Part shown: one piece after another, positions 1 to 5,442 of the stretch
Layout of the letters: each line of letters starts with the position of its first letter
How positions within the stretch are numbered: the first letter of the stretch is position 1
DNA from: Candidatus Poribacteria bacterium
Lineage (GTDB): Bacteria > Poribacteria > WGA-4E > B28-G17
Reading direction: 5' to 3'
Assembly (NCBI GenBank): GCA_003645735.1
Contig: QNBQ01000057.1
Coordinates: forward strand, 1-7,627
Length of the DNA stretch: 7,627 bases
The notes under the pieces: model-generated
Databases searched by the model: none
Told to the model about the DNA's origin: nothing
The model's input: only the letters and a program-made list of their open reading frames with translations
Translations under genes and position numbers: made by a program

Positions 1-1892
1 CGGTTCGCGACGAGATCCTGATCGTCCGGGGAAATCTCTCGATCCTCAAGGGATCGCCTGAGGCGGAGAGCGTCCGGAGATACGCCGAGCTGATGGCGAA
101 GCTACTGAGGGAGGCCGGGCTGGAATTCGGGGTCGTGGAGGACACGGACGTGGAGGATGGGGCCTTGAGGGGGTGTAGGATCGCAATCTTCCCCTACAAC
201 CCCGACATCTCCGAGCGCGAGGCCGAGGAGATCGAGAGGTTCATAAGGGATGGCGGGAAGGTCATCATCTTCTACTCGATACCTCCCCGCATCGCACGTC
301 TCCTCGGGGTGGAGATAACGGGCTGGATGAGGCAGGAGTATGAAGGGCAGTTCGCCTCGGCCAAGCTGAGGACGACGGTCGTCGAAGGCTTTCCGCTCTC
401 GATCGGTCAGGGGTCGTGGAACGTGAGGCTGATCGAGCCGGTCGATCCCGAAGCTGAGGTGGCCGGGGAGTGGATCGATTCGAAGGGTGAGGAGACGGGC
501 ATACCGGCGATAACGGTTCACCCGAACGGGGCGGTCATGGGACACGTGCTGACGGCCGCCGATCCGGAGGATAAGAAGAGGATGTTAATCGCGCTCATAG
601 GGAAGCTCGTCCCCGAGATGAGGCCTGAGCTGTTGCGGGCCTATGCCTCGGGGGCGGCCAAGCTGGGATGGTTCGAGACGATCGAGGAGGTCGCCGGGTT
701 TATCGAGTCGAACTTGAAGGAGATACCCGCCGAGCGGGCCGAGAGGGCGCGGAGGAGGCTTGAGGAGGCGAGGGCGGCGTTCGGGAGGCTGGACGAGATC
801 AAAGGGTTCGGCGAGGCGATCGAGGCTATAGATGAGGCGCGGGCTCTGCTGGAGGAGGCGTTTTTCCTGAGCTTTCCGTCCAGGAAGGGCGAGTTCAGGG
901 CGGTTTGGTGCCACTCGGCCTTCGGCGTGCCGGGGTGGAGCTGGGACGAGGCCATAAAGCACCTGGCCGAAAACGGGTTCAACGCCATCTTCCCCAACAT
1001 GCTCTGGGGAGGCCTGGCCTATTACCCCTCGGAGGTGCTGCCGGTGGCCGAGGAGGTGGGGGAGAGAGGCGATCAGGTAAAGGAATGCCTGGAGGCCTGC
1101 CGGAGATATGGGGTTCAGATCCACGTGTGGAAGGTCAACTGGAACCTCGGGGGCAGGGCGCCTGAGTCGTTCGTCGAAAAGCTGAGGAGTGAGGGGAGGC
1201 TTCAGAGGGACAGGTTCGGGAACGAAGTGGGATGGCTTTGCCCGTCGCATCCCGAAAATTTCAAGCTTGAGCTGGAGTCGATGTTGGAGATCGTGAGGGG
1301 GTATCCGGTCGACGGGATTCACTTCGACTACATCCGCTATCCGCACGCCAATGCTTGTTACTGTGAAGGGTGCAGGAAGAGGTTTGAGGAGGAGACGGGG
1401 GCCAAGGTGGAGAGGTGGCCCGAGGACGTGATAGAGGGCGATCTGGCGGAGAGGTTCGCCGAGTGGAGACGCGAGCGGATAACCAGGCTGGTCCGGGAGG
1501 TGAGCCGGAGGGCGAGGGAGATCAGGCCGGGGATCAAGATCTCGGCGGCGGTCTTCAGAAATTACCCGACCTGCCGCGAGAGGGTGGGACAGGACTGGAA
1601 GCTGTGGATCGAGAAGGGATACCTGGATTTCGTCTGCCCGATGGATTACACGAACGACATCCGGGTTTTCGAGGATCTGGTGAGGAGACAGGTGGAGATC
1701 GTCGGGGGGAAGGCGCCGTTATACGTGGGCATAGGCGCGTCGGCGCCCGGCTTGAGGGCGGATCAGGTGGCGATGCAGATCCACCTGGCCAGAAAGCTGG
1801 GGGCGGATGGGTTCATCATCTTCAACTACGACCTACACGTGGCCGAAGAGATTCTACCGAAGCTGAGGCTGGGGTTGACCGCCGAGGAGTGA
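1..1892 (+). CDS. Family-10-like glycoside hydrolase (GHL10/DUF187 type) with N-terminal GATase-like domain; 5'-partial
   Basis: Probable carbohydrate-active enzyme; substrate unknown. The frame is open from base 3 and has no ATG, GTG or TTG before the ATG at 93. That ATG lacks a well-placed Shine-Dalgarno, and the 30 residues before it (DEILIVRGNLSILKG...) read as the first strand and helix of the same domain, so the true start, and any signal peptide, lies left of the window. Numbering from the ATG at 93: residues 1-180 resemble a ThuA/GATase1-like Rossmann fold (CRIAIFPYNP, then a GGKVIIFYS strand); 195-260 are charged helices; 267-590 form a TIM barrel of the family-10-like hydrolase type. 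Barrel marks are EFRAVWCHSAF (267-277), DGIHFDYIRYP (407-417), CPMDYT (515-520) and GFIIFNYDL near the end. D412 and D518 are candidate active-site acids (inference). A Cys-x-Cys-x-x-Cys cluster (C422, C424, C427) follows the DYIRYP strand. The gene ends TGA at 1890-1892, just before a hairpin shared with the convergent gene. Confidence 0.85.
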   Translation, partial: VRDEILIVRGNLSILKGSPEAESVRRYAELMAKLLREAGLEFGVVEDTDVEDGALRGCRIAIFPYNPDISEREAEEIERFIRDGGKVIIFYSIPPRIARLLGVEITGWMRQEYEGQFASAKLRTTVVEGFPLSIGQGSWNVRLIEPVDPEAEVAGEWIDSKGEETGIPAITVHPNGAVMGHVLTAADPEDKKRMLIALIGKLVPEMRPELLRAYASGAAKLGWFETIEEVAGFIESNLKEIPAERAERARRRLEEARAAFGRLDEIKGFGEAIEAIDEARALLEEAFFLSFPSRKGEFRAVWCHSAFGVPGWSWDEAIKHLAENGFNAIFPNMLWGGLAYYPSEVLPVAEEVGERGDQVKECLEACRRYGVQIHVWKVNWNLGGRAPESFVEKLRSEGRLQRDRFGNEVGWLCPSHPENFKLELESMLEIVRGYPVDGIHFDYIRYPHANACYCEGCRKRFEEETGAKVERWPEDVIEGDLAERFAEWRRERITRLVREVSRRAREIRPGIKISAAVFRNYPTCRERVGQDWKLWIEKGYLDFVCPMDYTNDIRVFEDLVRRQVEIVGGKAPLYVGIGASAPGLRADQVAMQIHLARKLGADGFIIFNYDLHVAEEILPKLRLGLTAEE

Positions 1893-1926
1893 AAAAATGA
1901 GGGGGGCGGCCTCAATGGCCGCCCCT
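1892..1926. terminator. Rho-independent terminator between convergent genes, probably bidirectional
   Basis: A perfect 9-bp stem (GGGGCGGCC at 1903-1911 with GGCCGCCCC at 1917-1925) encloses a 5-nt loop. Read on the minus strand it is followed after five bases by six U (the A run at 1892-1897), so it best fits the end of the lipoprotein transcript, whose stop codon is 25 nt upstream. Read on the plus strand the stem can gain two G-U pairs, but the T content after it is weaker (TTCGTAAGGCTTTTC), so termination of the hydrolase transcript is less certain. Confidence 0.8.
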
Positions 1927-1950
1927 TCGTAAGGCTTTTCTTAGGATGGA

Positions 1951-2805
1951 TTAAAGCTTGGGCAGTATCCAGATCTCAACCCTTCTGTTCTTGGCCAGAT
2001 CCTCTTTGGTGTATTCGGGCGTTATCGGCTCGGTGTGCGCCCTGCCGTAGACGATCATCTTATTGGTGACGCCCTTCTCCTTCAGGTAATCGGCGACCGC
2101 TTTGGCCCTGGCCGCCGACAGATCCCAGTTGCTCCTGAACTTGCCGCCCAAAACGGGCCTGCTGTCGGCGTGGCCGACTATCTTGAGCGTGGCGTCGGGG
2201 TATCTCTTGATGATCTTGATGGCCTCGTCCAGCTTCGCCTTGGCCTCATCGGTCAGGTCGGCCTTGCCGCTTTCGAAGAAGACCATTATCGGCTCTTTTG
2301 TGAGCCTTTCGACGATTTTCTTTTGGGTCTCCTTAACTTTGTCCAGCTCTTTGAGGGCTGCCCTCGCCATGGAGGATGCCCTGTCCAGCTCCCTGGCCGC
2401 CCTGGCGCTCGCCTCGCTCAGCGCCCTCCTTATCCTCTGGTCGGTGTATTTCTTGGCGTTCTCCTCGGCCTTCCTGGCCGCCTTCAAAGCCTCCTCCCTT
2501 ACGGCCTTGTCGCCCTCCTCGATCCTCTTGGAGAGCTTCTCCATCGTGTCGGCGTCGCCCTGCTCGGCCGCCTTTATCGCCTCCTCACGGGCGTTCTCTA
2601 TCTTCTGGCTCAGCTGCGATGCGGTGTTCTCCACCTTCTGATCGAGGTTGCCGACGCTGGTCTTCAGATCGGCGATGTCCTTGGAGTATTGATCCTTGAA
2701 CGCGCCGAACTCAGCTTCAAACTCCTTCTTCTTCAGGTAGCCGCATCCCCCAACCGCTATTCCCAAGGCGAGCAGCCCGATCATTAGGTATAACGCTCTC
2801 CTCAT
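1951..2805 (-). CDS. Outer-membrane lipoprotein with long coiled coil and C-terminal OmpA/MotB-like peptidoglycan-binding domain
   Basis: Predicted lipoprotein (284 aa) that tethers the envelope to peptidoglycan. The start is the ATG at 2805, behind AAGGAGGA with a 5-nt spacer; the same frame runs up to a TTG at 2874, but that lies in the probable promoter. Residues 1-20 form a lipoprotein signal peptide (MRR, hydrophobic core) ending in lipobox VGGC with C21 as the lipidated residue. Residues 35-170 are almost pure charged helix (many Ala, Glu, Lys, Arg), a probable coiled-coil stalk. Residues 172-284 are an OmpA_C domain: FFESGKADLT, IVGHADSRP, SNWDLSAARA (225-234) and the closing KNRRVEI (272-278). 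SNWDLSAARA and KNRRVEI resemble MotB more than Pal or OmpA; the position of E. coli OmpA Asp271 appears to be Phe, while the Arg of the LSxxRA segment is kept. No MotA-like gene or transmembrane motor segment is present, so a Pal-like structural role is likelier than a stator. Ends TAA, followed by the hairpin. Confidence 0.88.
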   Translation of the reverse strand: MRRALYLMIGLLALGIAVGGCGYLKKKEFEAEFGAFKDQYSKDIADLKTSVGNLDQKVENTASQLSQKIENAREEAIKAAEQGDADTMEKLSKRIEEGDKAVREEALKAARKAEENAKKYTDQRIRRALSEASARAARELDRASSMARAALKELDKVKETQKKIVERLTKEPIMVFFESGKADLTDEAKAKLDEAIKIIKRYPDATLKIVGHADSRPVLGGKFRSNWDLSAARAKAVADYLKEKGVTNKMIVYGRAHTEPITPEYTKEDLAKNRRVEIWILPKL

Positions 2806-2810
2806 CCCAC

Positions 2811-2818
2811 TCCTCCTT
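2811..2818 (-). promoter_or_regulatory. Shine-Dalgarno deciding the lipoprotein start
   Basis: AAGGAGGA on the minus strand lies 5 nt before the ATG at 2805. It supports that start, which also puts the signal peptide at the very N-terminus, over the longer frame beginning TTG at 2874. A second, weaker CCAAGGAG copy lies at 2828-2835 with no start codon at the right distance. Confidence 0.8.
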
Positions 2819-2845
2819 GGAGGGTTTCTCCTTGGTTTCACGCAT

Positions 2846-2874
2846 ATTTTAGCATACTTCAGGGTCGAATACAA
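2846..2874 (-). promoter_or_regulatory. Candidate sigma-70-type promoter for the lipoprotein gene
   Basis: On the minus strand TTGTAT (2869-2874, 3 of 6 to the -35 consensus) is separated by 17 nt from TAAAAT (2846-2851, 5 of 6 to the -10 consensus). Transcription would begin near 2839, giving a leader of about 34 nt. It lies in the 74-nt gap after the nitroreductase and is the most AT-rich stretch nearby. It would let the lipoprotein be expressed apart from the aconitase operon, while read-through remains possible because no terminator hairpin is visible in the gap. Confidence 0.5.
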
Positions 2875-2879
2875 GCGGA

Positions 2880-3386
2880 TCAGCGGAACGGCTCGCCGTA
2901 TCTGTTGAGATAGGTTATCTCAGAAAGCGGCTTTTTAGGCGCCTGGGAGCCGGGCGAGGCGGCCTTGCCTATGGGAAGCAGCGCCATCAACCTCTTCTCC
3001 TTCGGAACCCCCAGAAGCTCCTTGGCCCACTCCTCCCTTCCCAACAGCGTCCCCTCGACCCAGCACGAATCATACCCCAGCGCCACGATCGCCAGCAGCA
3101 TATTCTCCACCGAGGCGGCCATGTCCTCCAGCCAAAATTTGGAGGCCTTCGGATCGCACACCACGGCTATGATCGCCGATGCGTTCCTCATGAACCCCTG
3201 TATCTCGGCCAGCTTCTCTATCAGCTCCGGATCGGTTATGACGATGAACTCCCTCGGCTGGATGTTCATCCCCGACGGGGCGCGCCTGCCGGCGTCAACT
3301 ATCTTCTCCAGATGCTCCCTGGGAATCTCACACTTGACCAGGTTCCTCACGCTCCTCCTTTTTTCGATCGCCTCAAACAGATCCAT
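2880..3386 (-). CDS. Small FMN-dependent nitroreductase-family oxidoreductase
   Basis: Cytoplasmic flavoprotein of the nitroreductase superfamily (168 aa, within the usual range for the short members), expected to work as an FMN-binding homodimer using NAD(P)H; the physiological substrate cannot be told from sequence. Visible marks: DLFEAIEKRRSVRN at the N-terminus (R10, R11, S12 and R14 in the FMN-phosphate region), APSGMNIQP (37-45), ENMLLAIVALGYDSCWVEG (94-112), and LLPIGKA (136-142) near the C-terminus. Start choice: the frame can begin at a GTG at 3395, but that GTG lies inside a near-perfect Shine-Dalgarno (GGAGGTGA, 3392-3399) placed 5 nt before the ATG at 3386, so the ATG is taken. 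It begins 5 nt after the aconitase stop, so the two are almost certainly co-transcribed and translationally coupled. Whether it acts on anything linked to aconitase is unknown. Confidence 0.9.
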   Translation of the reverse strand: MDLFEAIEKRRSVRNLVKCEIPREHLEKIVDAGRRAPSGMNIQPREFIVITDPELIEKLAEIQGFMRNASAIIAVVCDPKASKFWLEDMAASVENMLLAIVALGYDSCWVEGTLLGREEWAKELLGVPKEKRLMALLPIGKAASPGSQAPKKPLSEITYLNRYGEPFR

Positions 3387-3391
3387 TCCCC

Positions 3392-3399
3392 TCACCTCC
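3392..3399 (-). promoter_or_regulatory. Shine-Dalgarno of nitroreductase, overlapping the aconitase stop codon
   Basis: GGAGGTGA on the minus strand matches the 16S anti-Shine-Dalgarno over eight bases and sits 5 nt before the ATG at 3386. Its last three bases are the TGA that ends aconitase, so a terminating ribosome stands on the next gene's ribosome binding site. This decides the nitroreductase start and argues for coupling. Confidence 0.8.
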
Positions 3400-5332
3400 C
3401 TTGAGAAGCCTTATTCTTCACGTAGTTAAGCTTGCCTCCCGCAAGCAGTATATCGATCTCCCTCTCGGAGAGATCGTGTCTCAAAGCCATCTTGATCCCC
3501 TTTGTGACGTTTTCGACCACGACCTCCCCGCCCGATCTGAGCTGATCGGGCAGGTTCTCGATCCTCAATCTATCCCCCTGATCGATCCTCCCGTAATCCA
3601 ATTCATCGACGAAGCTCAGGGGGAGGATGCCGAAGTTTATCAAGTTGGCCCGGTGTATCCTGGCGAACGAGCGGGCGATGACCAGCCTCAGCCCTAGATA
3701 CATGGGGGCCAAGGCGGCGTGCTCCCTGCTTGACCCTTGACCGTAGTTGTGGCCGCCCACGACGGCGCCGAAAACCCCCTTGGGGAGCTTTTTGGCCCTG
3801 GAGGGGAAAGTCGGATCGATCCGCTCGAAAACGTGCTCGGAGATCGCCGGTATGTTCGACCTTAAGGGCAATATCTTTGCGCCGGCGGGCAGGATGTGGT
3901 CGGTCGAGATGTTGTCCCCGACCTTCAACAGGACGATCGTTTCAAGGCTTTCGGGCATCGGGTCGGCCAGGGGAACGGGTTTTATGTTCGGCCCTTTGAT
4001 GACCTCCACTCCCTCCCCCTTCTCCGGCGGCGGGATGATCAGCTCATCCTTTGAGATCGATCTCGGCAGCGAGATCCTCACAGGCTCGCCCAGATCCCTC
4101 GGATCGGTTATGACGCCCGTTACGGCCGTGGCGGCTGCGGTCTCAGGGCTTGCCAGATAAACCTGGGCGTCGGGGGTGCCCGATCTGCCCTCGAAGTTCC
4201 TGTTGAACGTCCTGAGCGACACCCCGCCCGAAGGGGGCGCCTGTCCCATCCCTATGCAGGGGCCGCAGGCCGGCTCCAATATCCTGGCCCCCGCCGAGAT
4301 CAGATCGGCCAGGGCGCCGGAGCGGGCCAGCTCCAGGAGAACCTGTCTGGAGCCGGGGGCGATGACCAAGCTGACGTCCGGGTGAACCTTCCTCCCGCGC
4401 AGCACAGCCGCGACGGTCAGCAGATCTTTGAGCGACGAGTTCGTGCAGCTGCCTATTATCACCTGATCGACTTTCAGGCCGGCCACCTCTCGAACCGGCT
4501 TGACGTTATCCGGGCTGTGCGGGCAGGCTATAAGCGGCTCAAGCTCGCCCAGATCGATCTCCATCACCTCGTCGTATTCGGCGGACGGATCGGCCTCCAG
4601 CCTGCGCCAGTCCCTCTCCCTCCCCTGCCACCTCAGAAACTCCCACGTTATCTCATCGCTGGGGAAGATCGACGCCGTGGCCCCCGTCTCCGTCCCCATG
4701 TTCGCTATGGTGGCCCTCTCGGGGACGGAGAGGTGTTTTATCCCCTCCCCGAAATACTCCAGAACCTTCCCAAGCCCGCCTCTGACGGTCAGCCTCCTGA
4801 GCACCTCCAATATGATGTCCTTAGCCGAAACCCAGGGCCTCAAGTTGCCTATGAGCTTAATGCCGAGGACCTTCGGCATGGTCATGTAAAACGGCTCGCC
4901 CGCCATCGCCAGCGCCACGTCCAATCCGCCCGCCCCTATGGCCAACATCCCTATCCCGCCGCTTGTGGGGGTGTGGCTGTCGGATCCCAGAAGCGTCTTG
5001 CCCGGAACGGCGAACCTCTCCAGGTGAACCTGATGACAGATCCCGTTTCCCGGCCCCGAAAAGTAAACGCCGTATTTGGCGGCAGCCGTCCGGAGGAACC
5101 TGTGATCGTCGGCGTTTTCAAACCCGACCTGCAGGGTGTTGTGGTCGACGTAACTGACGGAAAGCTCGGTTTTCACCCGATCGATCCCCAGCGCCTCAAG
5201 CTGAAGGTAGACCATCGTGCCGGTCGCGTCCTGGGTCAACGTTTGATCTATCTTTATCGCGATCTCCTCGCCGGGGATCATCCTGCCGGAGACGAGGTGA
5301 TCGCGGATGATCTTGTGCGTCAGGTTGGCCAC
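3392..5332 (-). CDS. acn: Aconitate hydratase (aconitase), short Aquifex-type single-chain form
   Basis: Cytoplasmic [4Fe-4S] enzyme interconverting citrate and isocitrate through cis-aconitate in the TCA cycle. At 646 aa it is much shorter than AcnA or AcnB (about 850-900) and fits the putative Aquifex-type aconitase family. The catalytic core comes first: YVDHNT (D63, H64), GNGICHQ (H100), GSDSHTPTSGG (D118, S119, H120), GSCTNSS with cluster ligand C296, EPACGPCIGMG with ligands C356 and C359, and RNFEGRSG (R378, R383). The C-terminal swivel domain has GDNISTDHILPAG (472-484), YGQGSSREHAA (S534, S535, R536) and ARSFARIHRANLINFGILPL. All three cluster cysteines and the substrate-binding arginines are present, so it should be active. 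Homoaconitase or isopropylmalate isomerase is less likely, since those usually split the swivel into a separate small subunit. The start is GTG at 5332, behind AGGAGGT (5340-5346) with a 7-nt spacer. First gene of a minus-strand operon with the nitroreductase. Confidence 0.95.
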   Translation of the reverse strand: MANLTHKIIRDHLVSGRMIPGEEIAIKIDQTLTQDATGTMVYLQLEALGIDRVKTELSVSYVDHNTLQVGFENADDHRFLRTAAAKYGVYFSGPGNGICHQVHLERFAVPGKTLLGSDSHTPTSGGIGMLAIGAGGLDVALAMAGEPFYMTMPKVLGIKLIGNLRPWVSAKDIILEVLRRLTVRGGLGKVLEYFGEGIKHLSVPERATIANMGTETGATASIFPSDEITWEFLRWQGRERDWRRLEADPSAEYDEVMEIDLGELEPLIACPHSPDNVKPVREVAGLKVDQVIIGSCTNSSLKDLLTVAAVLRGRKVHPDVSLVIAPGSRQVLLELARSGALADLISAGARILEPACGPCIGMGQAPPSGGVSLRTFNRNFEGRSGTPDAQVYLASPETAAATAVTGVITDPRDLGEPVRISLPRSISKDELIIPPPEKGEGVEVIKGPNIKPVPLADPMPESLETIVLLKVGDNISTDHILPAGAKILPLRSNIPAISEHVFERIDPTFPSRAKKLPKGVFGAVVGGHNYGQGSSREHAALAPMYLGLRLVIARSFARIHRANLINFGILPLSFVDELDYGRIDQGDRLRIENLPDQLRSGGEVVVENVTKGIKMALRHDLSEREIDILLAGGKLNYVKNKASQGR

Positions 5333-5339
5333 CCGTTCG

Positions 5340-5346
5340 ACCTCCT
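5340..5346 (-). promoter_or_regulatory. Shine-Dalgarno supporting the GTG start of aconitase
   Basis: AGGAGGT on the minus strand lies 7 nt before the GTG at 5332. No in-frame ATG with a comparable site is seen between it and the promoter, so translation is taken to begin at GTG. Confidence 0.75.
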
Positions 5347-5374
5347 GATCCTGAAAAGGTGCTTTCTCCCCTCA

Positions 5375-5403
5375 ATTCTATCCGTAGCTGTCGCCCTTGT
5401 CAA
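5375..5403 (-). promoter_or_regulatory. Near-consensus sigma-70-type promoter of the aconitase-nitroreductase operon
   Basis: On the minus strand a perfect TTGACA (-35, 5398-5403) is followed after exactly 17 nt by TAGAAT (-10, 5375-5380, 5 of 6). Transcription should begin near 5368, giving a leader of about 35 nt to the GTG at 5332. Such a strong match predicts high basal expression unless repressed, and the -35 box lies at the centre of the dyad at 5387-5413. Confidence 0.75.
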
Positions 5404-5413
5404 GGTGGACAGC
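5387..5413. promoter_or_regulatory. 27-bp dyad, candidate operator between divergent genes
   Basis: An inverted repeat centred on base 5400: outer arms GCTGTC (5387-5392) and GACAGC (5408-5413), inner arms CCTTG (5395-5399) and CAAGG (5401-5405), with two mismatched pairs between them. In all, 11 of 13 base pairs are symmetric. It covers the aconitase -35 box and most of the promoter spacer, and also the best candidate -35 box for the plus-strand gene. A dimeric repressor bound here would block the aconitase promoter and probably the opposite one. It lies upstream of the predicted start sites, has a 1-nt centre and no U tract, so it is not a terminator. The binding protein is unknown. Confidence 0.55.
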
Positions 5414-5435
5414 CGAAGGGCTTTAATAGTATCCT
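5406..5435 (+). promoter_or_regulatory. Weak candidate promoter for the Wzi-like gene, possibly giving a leaderless mRNA
   Basis: TGGACA (5406-5411, 5 of 6) and TATCCT (5430-5435, 4 of 6) are separated by 18 nt. The expected start of transcription (about 5442) falls at the ATG at 5443, which has no Shine-Dalgarno before it. Other spacings are possible (for example TTGTCA at 5397-5402 with TTTAAT at 5422-5427, 19 nt), so the exact boxes are uncertain. Confidence 0.3.
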
Positions 5436-5442
5436 AATTCCG

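Noticed and set aside
93..95. ATG at 93 as the start of the hydrolase
   Set aside because: The frame is open to the window edge, the upstream residues fit the same alpha/beta domain, and the nearest purine-rich stretch is too far away for a good Shine-Dalgarno.
585..1346. Minus-strand open frame of 253 codons inside the hydrolase gene
   Set aside because: Antisense shadow of a clear domain-bearing gene; the product is Pro/Leu/Arg-rich with no motif.
2035..2787. Open frames of 250 and 179 codons on the plus strand across the lipoprotein gene
   Set aside because: They mirror the coiled-coil gene, whose repetitive Ala/Glu/Lys codons leave long stop-free Leu- or Ser-rich antisense frames. No start site or domain supports them.
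1951..2805. Lipoprotein as a true flagellar stator protein MotB
   Set aside because: It has a lipobox instead of a single transmembrane helix with the proton-binding Asp, and there is no MotA-like neighbour.
2806..2874. Longer lipoprotein form starting at TTG 2874
   Set aside because: It would place 23 basic residues before the signal peptide, and it coincides with the -35 box of a likely promoter; the ATG at 2805 has a strong ribosome binding site.
5387..5413. Dyad as a transcription terminator or attenuator hairpin
   Set aside because: It has a single-base centre and no U tract, and lies upstream of the predicted transcription starts on both strands, so an operator is the better reading.
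4382..5437. Open frame of 351 codons on the plus strand
   Set aside because: It lies antisense to aconitase, whose catalytic motifs are intact. Its product is rich in Pro, Arg and Leu with no recognisable domain, typical of an antisense shadow in GC-rich DNA.
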